From Chelatococcus sp. HY11 (GTDB lineage: Bacteria > Pseudomonadota > Alphaproteobacteria > Rhizobiales > Beijerinckiaceae), in assembly GCF_018398335.1 (NCBI RefSeq), contig NZ_JAHBRX010000001.1, forward strand, positions 4,332,001-4,396,000: 64,000 bases of DNA, in the 5' to 3' direction. The translations under genes and the position numbers were made by a program. Numbering within the stretch: the first letter of the stretch is position 1; every line of letters starts with the position of its first letter. Below, piece by piece: positions 7,709-17,532 of the stretch. Under the pieces are notes generated by a model. That model saw only the letters and a list, made by a program, of their open reading frames with translations, did not search any database and was not told where the DNA came from.

Positions 7709-9825
7709 ATACCATGACCAAGACATTGCGCCTCGGCTTCGATATCGGCGGCACATTCACGGATTTCGTTCTGCTTGATCCGGCAACCGGCCGGCAGAGC
7801 ATCGCGAAATGCCTCACGACCCCACACGATCCGGCGGAAGGTGTGCGCCAGGGGCTCTCCGAGCTCTTCGGCAATGCGGATGTCGATGCCGACGCCCTGG
7901 AGATCGCGGTTCACGCCACGACTCTGATCACCAATGCGCTTATCGAGCGCCGCGGCGCGCGTACGGCGCTCATCGCGACAGCCGGCTTCCGTGATACCGT
8001 CGAGATGGCCACCGAGCTTCGCTACGATAATTACGACGTGCGGATGGATATGCCGACGCCGCTGGCGGACCGCGATCTGCGCTTCGACGTGGCGGAACGG
8101 CTGGACCGTGACGGAAACGTGCTGGTGCCGCTGGACGAGGACGCCGTGCGCGCCCTGGCGAAGACGCTCGCCGCCGAGAAGGTCGAGGCCGTCGCCATCG
8201 TCTATCTGCACGCCTTCCGCAATGCGGCGCACGAGCGCCGGACGGCGGAGATCCTCAGGGAGGAATTGCCGGATCTCCTGATCAGCTGCTCGAGCACGGT
8301 TTCACCGGAAATCCGCGAATATGAGCGCAGCATGACCACGCTGGCGAACGCCTATGTGCAGCCGATCGTTGGTCACTATCTCGATGCGACGACGGAGACG
8401 CTGCGCGAGCGGGGTTACGAGCGGCCGCTCCACATCATGGTGTCGTCGGGCGGCGTGTCCAGCGCCGAGACGGTGAAGCAGCTGCCGATCCGCATGCTGG
8501 AATCAGGCCCGACGGCCGGCGTGCTAGCCGCGATCGAATATGGCCGGCGCATGGGCATGCCCAATCTCGTGACGTTCGACATGGGCGGCACGACAGCCAA
8601 GATCGGCCTGGTCATCAATCACGAGGCCAAGAAGTCCAATGTATTCGAGGTGGGGCGGGTCTCGCGCTTCCAGAAGGGCAGCGGCCTGCCCATCCGCATC
8701 CCGGTGGTGGAGCTGATCGAGATCGGCGCGGGAGGCGGCAGCATCGCCCAGGTCGATGGTCTTGGCCTTCTGGCGGTCGGCCCGCGCAGCGCCGGCTCGG
8801 CGCCCGGGCCGGCCTGCTACGGGCGCGGCGGCAGGGCGCCCACCGTGACCGATGCCAATCTGGTGCTCGGCTATCTCAATCCCGACAATTTCCTCGGCGG
8901 CGACATGAAGCTCGATGCCGGCGCGGCCTGGGGCGCTGTCGAGACCGGGTTGAGCCGGCCTCTCGGCATGAGCGTCGAGCGCTGCGCGGAAGGCGTATTC
9001 CGCGTCGTCAACGAGAACATGCTGGCGGCCTGCAAGGTGCACATCGCCGAGCGTGGTGAAGATCCCCGCAACTTCTACCTGTTCTCCTTCGGCGGGGCAG
9101 GGCCGGTCCATGCCTACGAGCTGGCGCGGGCGCTGGGGATGAAGGGCGTGGTGGTGCCGCCAGGGGCGGGGGCTGCCTCGGCCTATGGTCTCGTTGCCAG
9201 TTCGGTGGCCTTTGATCTCGCCCGCTCGCATGTCACGAGCCTGGACAAGGCCGATTGGTCCAGCGTGATTGCCGTCTATGACGACATGCGCCAGGAGGGC
9301 ATCGCCATTCTGGCGGAGGCGGGCATCGGTGATGATGATGCTCCCGTCATTCGCCGCTTCATGGATTTGCGCCATCTCGGCCAGGGCCGTGAGGTCGCGG
9401 TTGAGATTGACGAGGCCACGTTCGCGGCGGGCGACCTCCAAGGCATGGCTCAGGCGTTCTATGCCGCGCACCGTCTGCGCTACGGTCATGCCCATGACCA
9501 CCTGCCTGTCGAGCTCATCACCTGCCGCATGACTATCTCGGGACCAGCCGTTCTGCAGGCGGGAGGAGCTGAGCCACATCCCGCTACGCCAGCGGCAGCG
9601 CCCGAGGTCAAGGGCAATCGCCCGGTCTTTTTCCCCGAACTCGGCCGCTATGTGGAGACGGCGGTCTATGACCGCGCCCAGCTCGCACCCGGCGCGAGCT
9701 TTACGGGGCCGGCGGTGATCGAGGAACGGGAATGCACGATCGTCGCCGGCCCGTCGGCCTCGGTGCGCATCGATCCGCATGGGGCGATTTTCCTCGACCT
9801 GAAGCAGGCCAAGGGAACGCGCTGA
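7705..9825 (+). CDS. hyuA: Hydantoinase A / oxoprolinase family protein
   Basis: This is the 706-residue ATP-binding partner of HyuB. The N-terminus carries the actin-like phosphate loop GFDIGGTFTDF (11-21), and a second glycine-rich motif FDMGGTTAKIG lies near residue 292. Both are standard for the HyuA family. The GTG start overlaps the hyuB stop; an ATG nine bases later is also possible, but GGAGG spacing (4 bases) favours the GTG. Together the subunits would open a ring amide with ATP hydrolysis. Co-directional transport genes follow 45 bp downstream. Confidence 0.92.
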   Translation: MNTMTKTLRLGFDIGGTFTDFVLLDPATGRQSIAKCLTTPHDPAEGVRQGLSELFGNADVDADALEIAVHATTLITNALIERRGARTALIATAGFRDTVEMATELRYDNYDVRMDMPTPLADRDLRFDVAERLDRDGNVLVPLDEDAVRALAKTLAAEKVEAVAIVYLHAFRNAAHERRTAEILREELPDLLISCSSTVSPEIREYERSMTTLANAYVQPIVGHYLDATTETLRERGYERPLHIMVSSGGVSSAETVKQLPIRMLESGPTAGVLAAIEYGRRMGMPNLVTFDMGGTTAKIGLVINHEAKKSNVFEVGRVSRFQKGSGLPIRIPVVELIEIGAGGGSIAQVDGLGLLAVGPRSAGSAPGPACYGRGGRAPTVTDANLVLGYLNPDNFLGGDMKLDAGAAWGAVETGLSRPLGMSVERCAEGVFRVVNENMLAACKVHIAERGEDPRNFYLFSFGGAGPVHAYELARALGMKGVVVPPGAGAASAYGLVASSVAFDLARSHVTSLDKADWSSVIAVYDDMRQEGIAILAEAGIGDDDAPVIRRFMDLRHLGQGREVAVEIDEATFAAGDLQGMAQAFYAAHRLRYGHAHDHLPVELITCRMTISGPAVLQAGGAEPHPATPAAAPEVKGNRPVFFPELGRYVETAVYDRAQLAPGASFTGPAVIEERECTIVAGPSASVRIDPHGAIFLDLKQAKGTR

Positions 9826-9870
9826 CGCGGCCTAAGGCAACCACGGCAAAGAAGCAAAAGGGGAACAGGC

Positions 9871-11409
9871 ATGAAGATAAACAGGCGTACCTTTAATGCG
9901 GCGCTTGCCGGGCAGGCGTTGATGGCAGCGATCCTCGGGCGTGGCTCATCCGCCATGGCTCTGCCGGCGGGTACCTTGACCGTCGCGCAAGGCTTCGATC
10001 CGGTTTCCCTGTGGCCGAATTTCTCGACCACGCAGGAACAGATCAACGTTGGCAGCGCGATCGTCGAGTCGTTGTTCTGGGTGGACCCCAAAACCGGCAA
10101 GACCGAGCCGGTGCTCGCCGAGAGCTACGAGCTGACGGATCCCAAGACGGTCAAGATCGTGCTTCGGAAGGGCGTTAAATATACGAATGGCGAAGATTTC
10201 AACGCGGACGCGGTCGTCAATACGTTCAAAATATTCACGGACGTCAAGATAACGCCTGCCTATGGCCGTTATGCCGCGCCAATCGACCGCGCCGAGAAGC
10301 AGGATGACCATACGGTCATGCTCTATCTCAAGCACCCGTATCCCGCGCTACACCTCATCCTCAGCCAGATCTTCATTGTGCCGCCGAAGTATTGGGCCGA
10401 AGCTGGCGGAGCCGAGGGCTTCGGCAGGAAGCCGATCGGCACCGGCCCTTATGTGCTGACGGAATGGGTGCGAGACAATCGCATCGTGATGGATGCCAAT
10501 GCGAAGTACTGGGGCAAGGTGCCGGCGGGCATCAACAAGCTCGTCTGGCGCCCAGTGCCTGACGACACGGCCCGCACCAACGGCCTGCTTGCCGGCGAGT
10601 TCGACATCGCCACCAACATCCCGATCTCGGCTGCAGCCCAAATCAAGGCACAGAAAGGCTTGCGTGTCGTTTCCGTGCCGAGCTACCGCATCTTCACCAT
10701 CGGCCTCTCAAACCTGCCGGAGCATCCCGGCGCCCTGCATGACAAGCGCGTGCGCCAGGCGCTCAATTATGCGATAGACAAGCAGGCGATCCTCGACAGC
10801 CTTCTCCAGGGTGAGGGGCGGCTCCTCAGCGGCCAGATCCTTCGGAAAGAGCAGATCGGCTTCGATCCCTCTATCAAGGACTATCCCTTCGATCCCGCGA
10901 AGGCCAAGGCGTTGCTCGCCGAGGCTGGCTTTCCCAACGGTCTGACGATCACCTTCAAGTTCCCCACCGGCCGCTATGCCCAGGATCGTGAAGTCGCGGA
11001 AGCTGTCGCGGGCATGCTCGCGGAAGTCGGTGTGAAGGCCGAGATGGTCTCGCTGGAGGCAGGCGAGTTCCTGCGCCAGCTGAGCGCCCGCGAACTCGCG
11101 CCGATGGGTTTCGTCGGCCTCGCACCGGCTGATGATCCCGACCTGCAATGGGCCCAGTATCGATCGGATTGGCGTTACTCTTACCTCGCAAATCCTGAAA
11201 TCGACACGTTGATCGACGCCGGTGCCAAGGAAGTGGATCCCGCCAAGCGCGCGGAGATCTACAAGAAGGCCGCTCAGATCATGCATGACGATGCGTCGGT
11301 TCTGTTCCTTTACCAGGCGGTCGATCTTTATGGGGTGACTGACCGTGTGAAGGACTTCCTGCCGCGTGGCGATCAGCGCTGGGCGCTCTACGGCATGTCC
11401 ATGTCCTGA
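9871..11409 (+). CDS. ABC transporter substrate-binding protein, family 5 (peptide type)
   Basis: This 512-residue periplasmic binding protein starts the import system. The N-terminus (MKINRRTF followed by a hydrophobic stretch ending ...AMA) is a twin-arginine-like signal, so export may use Tat. Family 5 features include PVLAESYELTDPKTVKIVLRKGVKY near residue 80, then VRQALNYAIDKQAI and FDPAKAKALLAEAGFP. An AGGGGA ribosome site precedes the ATG. Two permease genes follow. The ligand is inferred to be a peptide or cyclic amide, from the neighbouring HyuAB and dipeptidase genes. Confidence 0.9.
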   Translation: MKINRRTFNAALAGQALMAAILGRGSSAMALPAGTLTVAQGFDPVSLWPNFSTTQEQINVGSAIVESLFWVDPKTGKTEPVLAESYELTDPKTVKIVLRKGVKYTNGEDFNADAVVNTFKIFTDVKITPAYGRYAAPIDRAEKQDDHTVMLYLKHPYPALHLILSQIFIVPPKYWAEAGGAEGFGRKPIGTGPYVLTEWVRDNRIVMDANAKYWGKVPAGINKLVWRPVPDDTARTNGLLAGEFDIATNIPISAAAQIKAQKGLRVVSVPSYRIFTIGLSNLPEHPGALHDKRVRQALNYAIDKQAILDSLLQGEGRLLSGQILRKEQIGFDPSIKDYPFDPAKAKALLAEAGFPNGLTITFKFPTGRYAQDREVAEAVAGMLAEVGVKAEMVSLEAGEFLRQLSARELAPMGFVGLAPADDPDLQWAQYRSDWRYSYLANPEIDTLIDAGAKEVDPAKRAEIYKKAAQIMHDDASVLFLYQAVDLYGVTDRVKDFLPRGDQRWALYGMSMS

Positions 11410-11529
11410 GCGACGTCCTGGTCGACGCTGACTTCCCTGTCCCGGCGGCGTCCCGGGGCAGGGCCGACATCCCAGCCAGCTCTGTCTTTTCAGGCCGGCT
11501 GCTTTCAAGCCTCGTGAGAAGAGGGCGCC

Positions 11530-12447
11530 ATGCTCGGCTATGTGATCAGACGGATCCTCTACACGCTGCCATCGCTCTTCTGCATCCTGATGGCGTGCTT
11601 TCTGCTGACGCGGTTGAGCGGCGATCCGGTCGAGCTGTTCTTGCCGATCGATGCCTCCGAAGAAGCGCGGCAGGCCTTTCGGGAGCAGAACGGGCTCGAC
11701 AGGCCTGTCGTGGAGCAGTTTTTCGTCTTCACCGAACGCGCGATGCGCGGTGACTTCGGTAATTCGCTGCGCTTTCAGGAGCCGGCGGTCGATCTCCTCA
11801 TCGAGCGTCTGCCGGCCACGCTCGAATTGGCTCTCGCGACGTTGGCACTCTCAGTGATCATCGGAATTCCCGCTGGCATTGCTTCGGCTTACTTCCGTAA
11901 TTCGCCGCTGGATTTCACGGTGCGAGGCGTGACGGCTTTTGGCCAGGCGGTGCCGACCTTCTACTGGGGTATCCTGTCGATCATCATCTTTTCCGTCTGG
12001 CTGCGCTGGCTGCCCAGTACAGGCAGTGGCACGATCTGGCATCTCATCCTGCCCGCGACCACGCTCGCCTCGACCATGCTGGCGCTGGTGACGCGCGTGA
12101 TGCGCTCGACGCTGCTGGAAACGATCCGTCAGGACTATGTCCGCACGGCGCGCGCGAAGGGCCTGACGGAAATGGCCGTGCTCCTGCACCACGCCGTTCG
12201 CAATGCCTTGATCCCGGTCGTCACCGTCGTGGCGCTGCAGTTCGGCGTGCTGATGGGAGGCGTGATCGTGACCGAAACCGTCTTCGCATGGCCGGGGGTC
12301 GGCCGGCTGGCGATCCAGGCCATCTATGCCCGTGACTATCCGGTGGTCCAAGCCGTCGTCTTCTTTTTCGCGGTGATCTTCGTGCTGTCGAATCTGGCGG
12401 CCGATCTTCTCCATGCTGTCCTTGATCCACGCGTGAGGCTGAGATGA
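11530..12447 (+). CDS. ABC transporter permease, DppB type
   Basis: The 305-residue inner-membrane subunit starts with the DppB-type LGYVIRRILYTLPSL segment. Several hydrophobic spans follow, then the EAA cytoplasmic loop (DYVRTARAKGLTEMAVLLHHAVRNALIPV) that would contact an ATPase, and ends LDPRVRLR. A GAGG ribosome site precedes the ATG. It is coupled to the next permease gene by an ATGA overlap. No ATP-binding subunit is encoded in this cluster. Confidence 0.92.
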   Translation: MLGYVIRRILYTLPSLFCILMACFLLTRLSGDPVELFLPIDASEEARQAFREQNGLDRPVVEQFFVFTERAMRGDFGNSLRFQEPAVDLLIERLPATLELALATLALSVIIGIPAGIASAYFRNSPLDFTVRGVTAFGQAVPTFYWGILSIIIFSVWLRWLPSTGSGTIWHLILPATTLASTMLALVTRVMRSTLLETIRQDYVRTARAKGLTEMAVLLHHAVRNALIPVVTVVALQFGVLMGGVIVTETVFAWPGVGRLAIQAIYARDYPVVQAVVFFFAVIFVLSNLAADLLHAVLDPRVRLR

Positions 12448-13340
12448 GCGCCGTGACCCTGACCGTCGGACGGTCGCGCAATCCCAAGCTCATCGCCCTC
12501 GGACGCCAGCTCCGCTCCCCCGTTGCACTGATCAGCCTGCTGTTCCTCGCCGTCGTTCTGGTTTGCGCCTTGTTCCCAAGCCTGATCGCGCCGTTCGATC
12601 CCTACCAGCAAAGCATTGTCCGGCGACTGCGTCCTCCGTCCTTTCTGACCGGCCAGGGCAGTAATTGGCTGGGCACGGACCAGTTGGGCCGCGATATCCT
12701 CTCGCGCATCATCTATGGCACGCGGGTAACCCTTGCGATCTCGCTGGCGGCCGTCATCATCGCCTGCGTGATTGGCGCCCTGATGGGCCTGATCGCCGGC
12801 TATGCCGGGGGATGGGTCGACGCACTGGTGTTGCGCGCCATCGACGCGCAGCTGTCGTTTCCCGTTATCCTTCTCGTCATTGCCGTCACGGCCGCGATCG
12901 GCGCATCGGTTCCGGTGCTGATCCTGCTGATGGGCATATCCGCCTGGCCCCAGATCGCCCGCATCGTGCGCGCGGATGTCATTTCCGTGCGCGAACTCGA
13001 ATATGTGGAGGCCGCGCGCGCCATCGGCGCCCCGCCGATACGCATCATTCTCAAGCACATCGCGCCGAATGTCCTGTCCGCCCTGATCGTCGTGGCTACC
13101 TACGAGCTCTCGCGCATGATCCTCATAGAGGCGACCCTGAGCTTTCTTGGGCTTGGCGTGCAACCACCGACCCCAACCTGGGGCGGCATGATCAGCGAAG
13201 GCCAGAAATACGTGCAGACGGCCTGGGCGAGTTCGGTCTTCCCCGGTGCTGCGATCACCTTCACCATCCTTGCCATCAACATGCTCGGCGATGCCTTGCG
13301 CGACGCGCTCGATCCCCGGCTGGCGAACGAGCAGACGTGA
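12444..13340 (+). CDS. ABC transporter permease, DppC type
   Basis: The 298-residue second permease has the DppC-type N-terminal extracytoplasmic motif (LGTDQLGRDILSRIIYGTR). The EAA loop follows (ELEYVEAARAIGAPPIRIILKHIAPN), then FLGLGVQPPTPTWGGMI and a C-terminal GDALRDALDPRL. It overlaps the DppB-type gene by 4 bp. The partner ATPases must come from elsewhere; the nearest peptide-type ATPase genes in the window are at 36796-38441. Confidence 0.92.
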   Translation: MSAVTLTVGRSRNPKLIALGRQLRSPVALISLLFLAVVLVCALFPSLIAPFDPYQQSIVRRLRPPSFLTGQGSNWLGTDQLGRDILSRIIYGTRVTLAISLAAVIIACVIGALMGLIAGYAGGWVDALVLRAIDAQLSFPVILLVIAVTAAIGASVPVLILLMGISAWPQIARIVRADVISVRELEYVEAARAIGAPPIRIILKHIAPNVLSALIVVATYELSRMILIEATLSFLGLGVQPPTPTWGGMISEGQKYVQTAWASSVFPGAAITFTILAINMLGDALRDALDPRLANEQT

Positions 13341-13438
13341 TGGCCCACCGCTAGACCCGACGACCGCGCCGGACACATTCAGGTCGCCCGGCTCACCCCC
13401 TGTACCATCGATTGTTGAAAAGCCTCATGGAGGAAACG

Positions 13439-14452
13439 ATGACGCATGCCCACAAGCCGACCGGCCCCCTGATCATCGACGGTCTCAACTGCGCGGCAGT
13501 GACGCGCGAACAGATGCAGCGCACGCTGGCGGGCGGGGTGTCCGCCATCAACCTCACGGCCACGCGTCCCCAGGCCGGGCTTCATGATGCCCTGCTCCAG
13601 CTTGAAGAGTTGCGTAGCGCCGTCGCCGCCATGCCGGATCTGGCCACCATCGTGACGAGCGCGGCCGAGATCGAGGCGGCCCATGCGGCCGGTGTCGTCG
13701 GCATCATCATCGGCTCGCAGAACTCGTTGATGGTGGAGGGCGACGTCGCATTGCTCGGCACCTTCAAGCGCCTCGGCATGCGCATCATGCAGCCGACCTA
13801 CAACGAACGGAACGCTTTCGGTTACGGCGCGTCCTTCGTCAATGACGGCGATCGCGGCATCACCGAGGCCGGCCGCGCCTGGCTCGACGCGATGGAAGCG
13901 CACGGCATCATCGTCGATCTCTCGCATTCGGGGCTCACGACCAGCGCAGGCTACATCGCCGCCGCGAAGCGCCCCCTCGTGTTCAGCCACGCGAATGCCT
14001 ATGCGCTGCATCCGAGCCCGCGCAACAAGACCGATGATCTCATCCGTGCGGTGGCCGAGAAGGGCGGCCTGACTGGCGCCGTGGCCTGGCCGCCGCTGCT
14101 GCGCTTCGATAGGATGCCGACAGTCGAGGATCTGGTCGACCACTTCATGCATCTCATCAAGGTCGCCGGCGTCGAGCATGTCGGTTTCGGTGGCGACATT
14201 CCGGAAGGCTTCCCGGCCAATCCCGCCGGGTGGGCCAAGATGTGGGGCCAGCACGGCATCTATCCGAACGTCACCGGCCCCATGGGCGACTGGTACACCT
14301 ACGAGAACCGCGCCACGGACGGCATCGACACCATGAGCAAGGTCGGCGCCATGTTCGATCGCCTGAAGGCCAGGGGGGTCGCCGAGAGCGACGTCGAAAA
14401 GATCATGTCGGGCAACTGGCTGCGTATCATGCGGGATGTTTGGGGCGAATAA
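13439..14452 (+). CDS. M19 (membrane/renal dipeptidase) family protein lacking part of the zinc site
   Basis: The 337-residue protein starts at an ATG preceded by GGAGGA; an upstream in-frame start at 13412 is less supported. It belongs to the Zn-dependent dipeptidase superfamily: a DLSHSG motif (about 160) and a FSHANA motif (about 180) supply the histidines of the second metal site. The usual H-x-D at the N-terminus is replaced by DGLNC (14-18), and the expected bridging Glu region reads IIGSQNS. A widespread DGLQ/DGLN sub-branch of the family shares this, as I recall. It follows the peptide importer, so it probably acts on the imported compound. Its activity may differ from a true dipeptidase. 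Confidence 0.8.
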   Translation: MTHAHKPTGPLIIDGLNCAAVTREQMQRTLAGGVSAINLTATRPQAGLHDALLQLEELRSAVAAMPDLATIVTSAAEIEAAHAAGVVGIIIGSQNSLMVEGDVALLGTFKRLGMRIMQPTYNERNAFGYGASFVNDGDRGITEAGRAWLDAMEAHGIIVDLSHSGLTTSAGYIAAAKRPLVFSHANAYALHPSPRNKTDDLIRAVAEKGGLTGAVAWPPLLRFDRMPTVEDLVDHFMHLIKVAGVEHVGFGGDIPEGFPANPAGWAKMWGQHGIYPNVTGPMGDWYTYENRATDGIDTMSKVGAMFDRLKARGVAESDVEKIMSGNWLRIMRDVWGE

Positions 14453-15443
14453 TCGCCGCGTCCCCGGCGACACGCTTGGCTGCCCTGCGCGCGGGCGCGA
14501 CCACTTTCGTAGTGGGACGACCGCGCGCCCGTTCCGCAATGACGGGCACGCCAAAGCCCCGCTGGCCCAGCGCCGTGATTTCATCGGCAAGCATGGCATG
14601 GAAAGTCTTTCCGGCTTCCGACAGGGGCCTGTTGGCGCAGACGGACATGATGCGGAAAACCGGCGCGTCCGGCAAAAGCTTCATCGCGACGAGGTCGCGG
14701 TCCGAGTCGGCTGAAACGATGAGGCCGGGCAGGATTGAACACCAGTCGGAGTTTGTCAGCACCTTGATCGCGGCGGATAAGGAGGTAATCTCAATGGCCT
14801 GGCGGGGCTCGCAACTGTTGTCGGCGAGGTAGCGATCCACCACCTTGCGCCAGCGGCTCCAGCTCGACGACATCACGAGCTTGACGCGCGACAGCTGGCC
14901 GGGCAGCTCGACATCGGGCAGATCCGCCTCGCGGCTGCGGCCATAGGCGAGATAGGCGGGGCTTTCCAGGAGAACCGTGGGGTTCTCCGCAAGGTCGGTC
15001 TCCGGCATTACCACGAAGGAGAATTCGCCGCGTTTCACTCGTTCGGCGAGGGAGTGGTTCTCATCCTCGATGATGATCAACGAGACATTGGGATAGACGC
15101 TGACGAAGCTATCGAGTGCGGCCGGCACCACATGACGGGCGATCCAGGGTGTGACGCCAACCCGGAGCTCGCCTTCCTCCCCGCGAAAGCGTTGGAGATC
15201 GCGGAGGGCGTCGGCATGGGAACGCAACAGTTCCACGCAATGCCTGTAGTAGGCCTCACCCGCCGGGGTCGGCACCACGCGTTTGCCGCGACGGTGGAAC
15301 AGGCGGACCTTCAAGCTCTCTTCCATGCGCTGGATGTGCTGCGACACGCCCGATTGGGTGGCATTCTCCCGCCGGGCCGCCGCTGAGAAAGAGGCTTCCT
15401 CGAAGGCAGCGACGAACAACCGGAATTCCTTCAGTCGGCACAT
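14427..15443 (-). CDS. LysR-family transcriptional regulator
   Basis: The 338-residue regulator has an N-terminal winged helix-turn-helix (RLKEFRLFVAAFEEASFSAAARR, then TQSGVSQHIQRME). An effector-binding domain starts with ELRVGVTPWIARHVVP. The start chosen (MCRLKEF) matches the normal LysR N-terminus; a longer frame adds 26 atypical residues. The C-terminus has an unusual basic extension (RARGRPTTKVVAPARRAAKR). The 3' end overlaps the convergent dipeptidase gene by 26 bp. It may control the HyuAB/peptide cluster or the genes on its left; the sequence does not decide. Confidence 0.92.
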   Translation of the reverse strand: MCRLKEFRLFVAAFEEASFSAAARRENATQSGVSQHIQRMEESLKVRLFHRRGKRVVPTPAGEAYYRHCVELLRSHADALRDLQRFRGEEGELRVGVTPWIARHVVPAALDSFVSVYPNVSLIIIEDENHSLAERVKRGEFSFVVMPETDLAENPTVLLESPAYLAYGRSREADLPDVELPGQLSRVKLVMSSSWSRWRKVVDRYLADNSCEPRQAIEITSLSAAIKVLTNSDWCSILPGLIVSADSDRDLVAMKLLPDAPVFRIMSVCANRPLSEAGKTFHAMLADEITALGQRGFGVPVIAERARGRPTTKVVAPARRAAKRVAGDAAIIRPKHPA

Positions 15444-15613
15444 GCCACACACTCCCACGCGTTGCCCTAGCCGCAACGCAAGAAACTTGCCGTCGCGGCG
15501 ATGGGAAACACGCAGGCTCATTCATGGAAGGGCGAGCTGTCAACTCGGACGCGTTCCGCCCTTCGCCTTCGGCCGAGGGAGGGGCGCAAGAGCGGGCAGC
15601 CGGGCAGGTCCGA

Positions 15614-16072
15614 TCAGGTGACGCCTTCCGTCCGCCGCAAGTGCAGGAGCGGATAGGGACGGCCGTCATGGTCTCGGGAGGAGCGGCCCATCTCGACGAA
15701 GCGGAGCCGTTCGTAAAACAGCCGGCCGCCCTCGTTTTGCTCGTTGACGTCAACGGTCAGGGTTGATCGGCTGCGCGCCGCCCATTCCACCAGCGCCCTG
15801 CCGCCGCCTTGGCCGTGATGGCCAGGATGCACGAAGAGGCTGTCGATGTGGCTGCCGTTCAGCCCGAGGAAGCCGAATGCCTGACCGCCTTCGTCGACGA
15901 TGACCGCGAGCTTGGCCGTGGGCAGATAGTGATTAAGCACCATATCCGCGATCGCCGCCAGATCGCGCGGCGCCAGAAAATGGTGCGTCGCGCGGACAGC
16001 GGCGTCCCAGATCGCGAAGAGTCTCTGCCGGTCGTCGGGCGTTGACGGCCGGATCTGGGGCCGGATCAGCAT
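15614..16072 (-). CDS. yjaB: GNAT acetyltransferase, YjaB-like
   Basis: The 152-residue acetyl-CoA-dependent N-acetyltransferase closely follows the E. coli YjaB pattern. It has RPSTPDDRQRLFAIWDAAVRATHHFL at the N-terminus (start chosen at MLIRPQ), then GSHIDSLFVHPGHHGQGGGRAL as the acetyl-CoA motif, and TVDVNEQN and GRPYPLLHL at the C-terminus. It lies 10 bp downstream of the aminopeptidase gene on the same strand and is probably co-transcribed. The acceptor substrate is unknown. Confidence 0.85.
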   Translation of the reverse strand: MLIRPQIRPSTPDDRQRLFAIWDAAVRATHHFLAPRDLAAIADMVLNHYLPTAKLAVIVDEGGQAFGFLGLNGSHIDSLFVHPGHHGQGGGRALVEWAARSRSTLTVDVNEQNEGGRLFYERLRFVEMGRSSRDHDGRPYPLLHLRRTEGVT

Positions 16073-16082
16073 GGTCCGGGCG

Positions 16083-17336
16083 TCACGCCCATTCGCCCTT
16101 GCGGAATACCGGCGTGCGGCTTCCATCCGCGCCGATGCCGTCGATATCGATGTCGTCAGAGCCGATCATCCAGTCGATATGGATGAAGCTCTTGTTGCCA
16201 CCCTTGGCGGCGACCTCCTCCGGCGTCAGCTTCGCGCCGTCTATGAAGCACTTGGAATAGCACTGGCCGAGCGCGATGTGGCAGGAGGCATTCTCGTCGA
16301 ACAGCGTGTTATAGAACAGGATGCCGCTCTTCGAGATGGGGGAGGAATGGGGAACAAGCGCCACCTCGCCGAGGCGCCGCGCGCCCTCGTCGGTGTCGAG
16401 CACCTTGTTCAAGACCTCGGCGCCACGGCTCGCGGTCGCCTCCACGATGCGGCCGCCTTCAAACTTGACGGCGATGTTGTCGATCTGCGTGCCTTGGTGT
16501 GACAGCGGCTTGGTGCTGCGGACATAGCCGTCGACCCGGCGCGCGTGGGGCGTGGTGAAGACTTCCTCGGTCGGGATGTTCGGGTTGCAGATGATGCCGT
16601 TCTTGGCCTTGGAGGCGCCGCCCTGCCATTCGTGATCATCGGCGAGGCCGATCGTCAGGTCCGTGCCCGGTCCCTTGAAATGCAAGGCGCTGAAACGACG
16701 CTCGTTCAGCCAGCGGGTGCGGGTGTTGAGCGCGGCGTTGTGCGCCGCCCAGGCGGCCACGGGATCATCGGTGTCGACGCGGGAGGCCGCGAAGATGGCA
16801 TCCGCGAGCCGGCCGACCGCTGTTGCCTCGTCCTCGCCCGGGAAGACCTGCGCGGCCCAGGAGGCGCCGGGGAACGCGACGATGTTCCAGTTGATGTCGA
16901 ACCCGGCGATCTTCTCCAGCGCCGGCTGGTAGGCGACGGAGTTGGCCTTGTTGGCGCGCGCGACCTTGCCCGGGTCCTCGCCCGAGAGAAGCATGGGGTT
17001 GTCGCCGACGATGGCAAGGCGCGCGGTGTTTTCGCCGAAGGCCTTGGCGATGCCCTCGTAGAGCCAGCCCGGGGCCTTGTCGAAGCTCTCATCCGCGGCG
17101 AAGCGGTAGCGCGCGAGTGTCATCGCCTCGTCGGAGAAGAACGGTGTCACGAGGCCGGCGCCGGCCTTGTAGGCATGCTCCGCGATCCGCCGGACGAGCG
17201 GCAGCGCCGTGACGGGTGCGGTGAGGAAGAGGTTCTGGCCCGGCTGCAGCCCCAGACCGACCTTCACGGCCACTTCGGCCAACTTGTCGAGCTTTACGGG
17301 ATCGATCGAGGAGGGGGCTTTCGTTTCTGTGGTCAT
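16083..17336 (-). CDS. Aminopeptidase, M29 (AmpS/thermophilic aminopeptidase) family
   Basis: The 417-residue cytoplasmic metal-dependent aminopeptidase has the M29 arrangement. A central GTDLTIGL segment comes first, then NIPTEEVFTTP carrying a Glu metal ligand, and SCHIALGQCY and FIHIDWMIGS with the His/Asp ligands near the C-terminus. Length matches the family. It is divergent from the serine-hydrolase gene at 17533 and precedes the acetyltransferase. It may process small peptides delivered by the peptide importers in this region. Confidence 0.92.
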   Translation of the reverse strand: MTTETKAPSSIDPVKLDKLAEVAVKVGLGLQPGQNLFLTAPVTALPLVRRIAEHAYKAGAGLVTPFFSDEAMTLARYRFAADESFDKAPGWLYEGIAKAFGENTARLAIVGDNPMLLSGEDPGKVARANKANSVAYQPALEKIAGFDINWNIVAFPGASWAAQVFPGEDEATAVGRLADAIFAASRVDTDDPVAAWAAHNAALNTRTRWLNERRFSALHFKGPGTDLTIGLADDHEWQGGASKAKNGIICNPNIPTEEVFTTPHARRVDGYVRSTKPLSHQGTQIDNIAVKFEGGRIVEATASRGAEVLNKVLDTDEGARRLGEVALVPHSSPISKSGILFYNTLFDENASCHIALGQCYSKCFIDGAKLTPEEVAAKGGNKSFIHIDWMIGSDDIDIDGIGADGSRTPVFRKGEWA

Positions 17337-17532
17337 GGGCGCTCAACCTGAAATTGTCCGGACATCGACACATAACCCGCCCCGGCATGACGCGCGACGG
17401 GAAATGAGGCGGCGGGAAGCATTGTCGAGGAAGCGGCTTCCCGTCAACTTGCCGTCAACTTGGCGTGAGACCCGCCGTGATTGCAGCCTCGACACACGAT
17501 TTCGCCATAAACGCGCCCTCAATCGGTTGACC

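Noticed and set aside
8524-9780. Minus-strand open frame (418 codons) opposite hyuA
   Set aside because: Shadow frame; the HyuA motifs are on the plus strand.
13439-14452. M19 gene as a pseudogene because metal ligands are missing
   Set aside because: The frame is intact, length is normal and a known sub-branch shows the same replacement, so loss of function is not implied.
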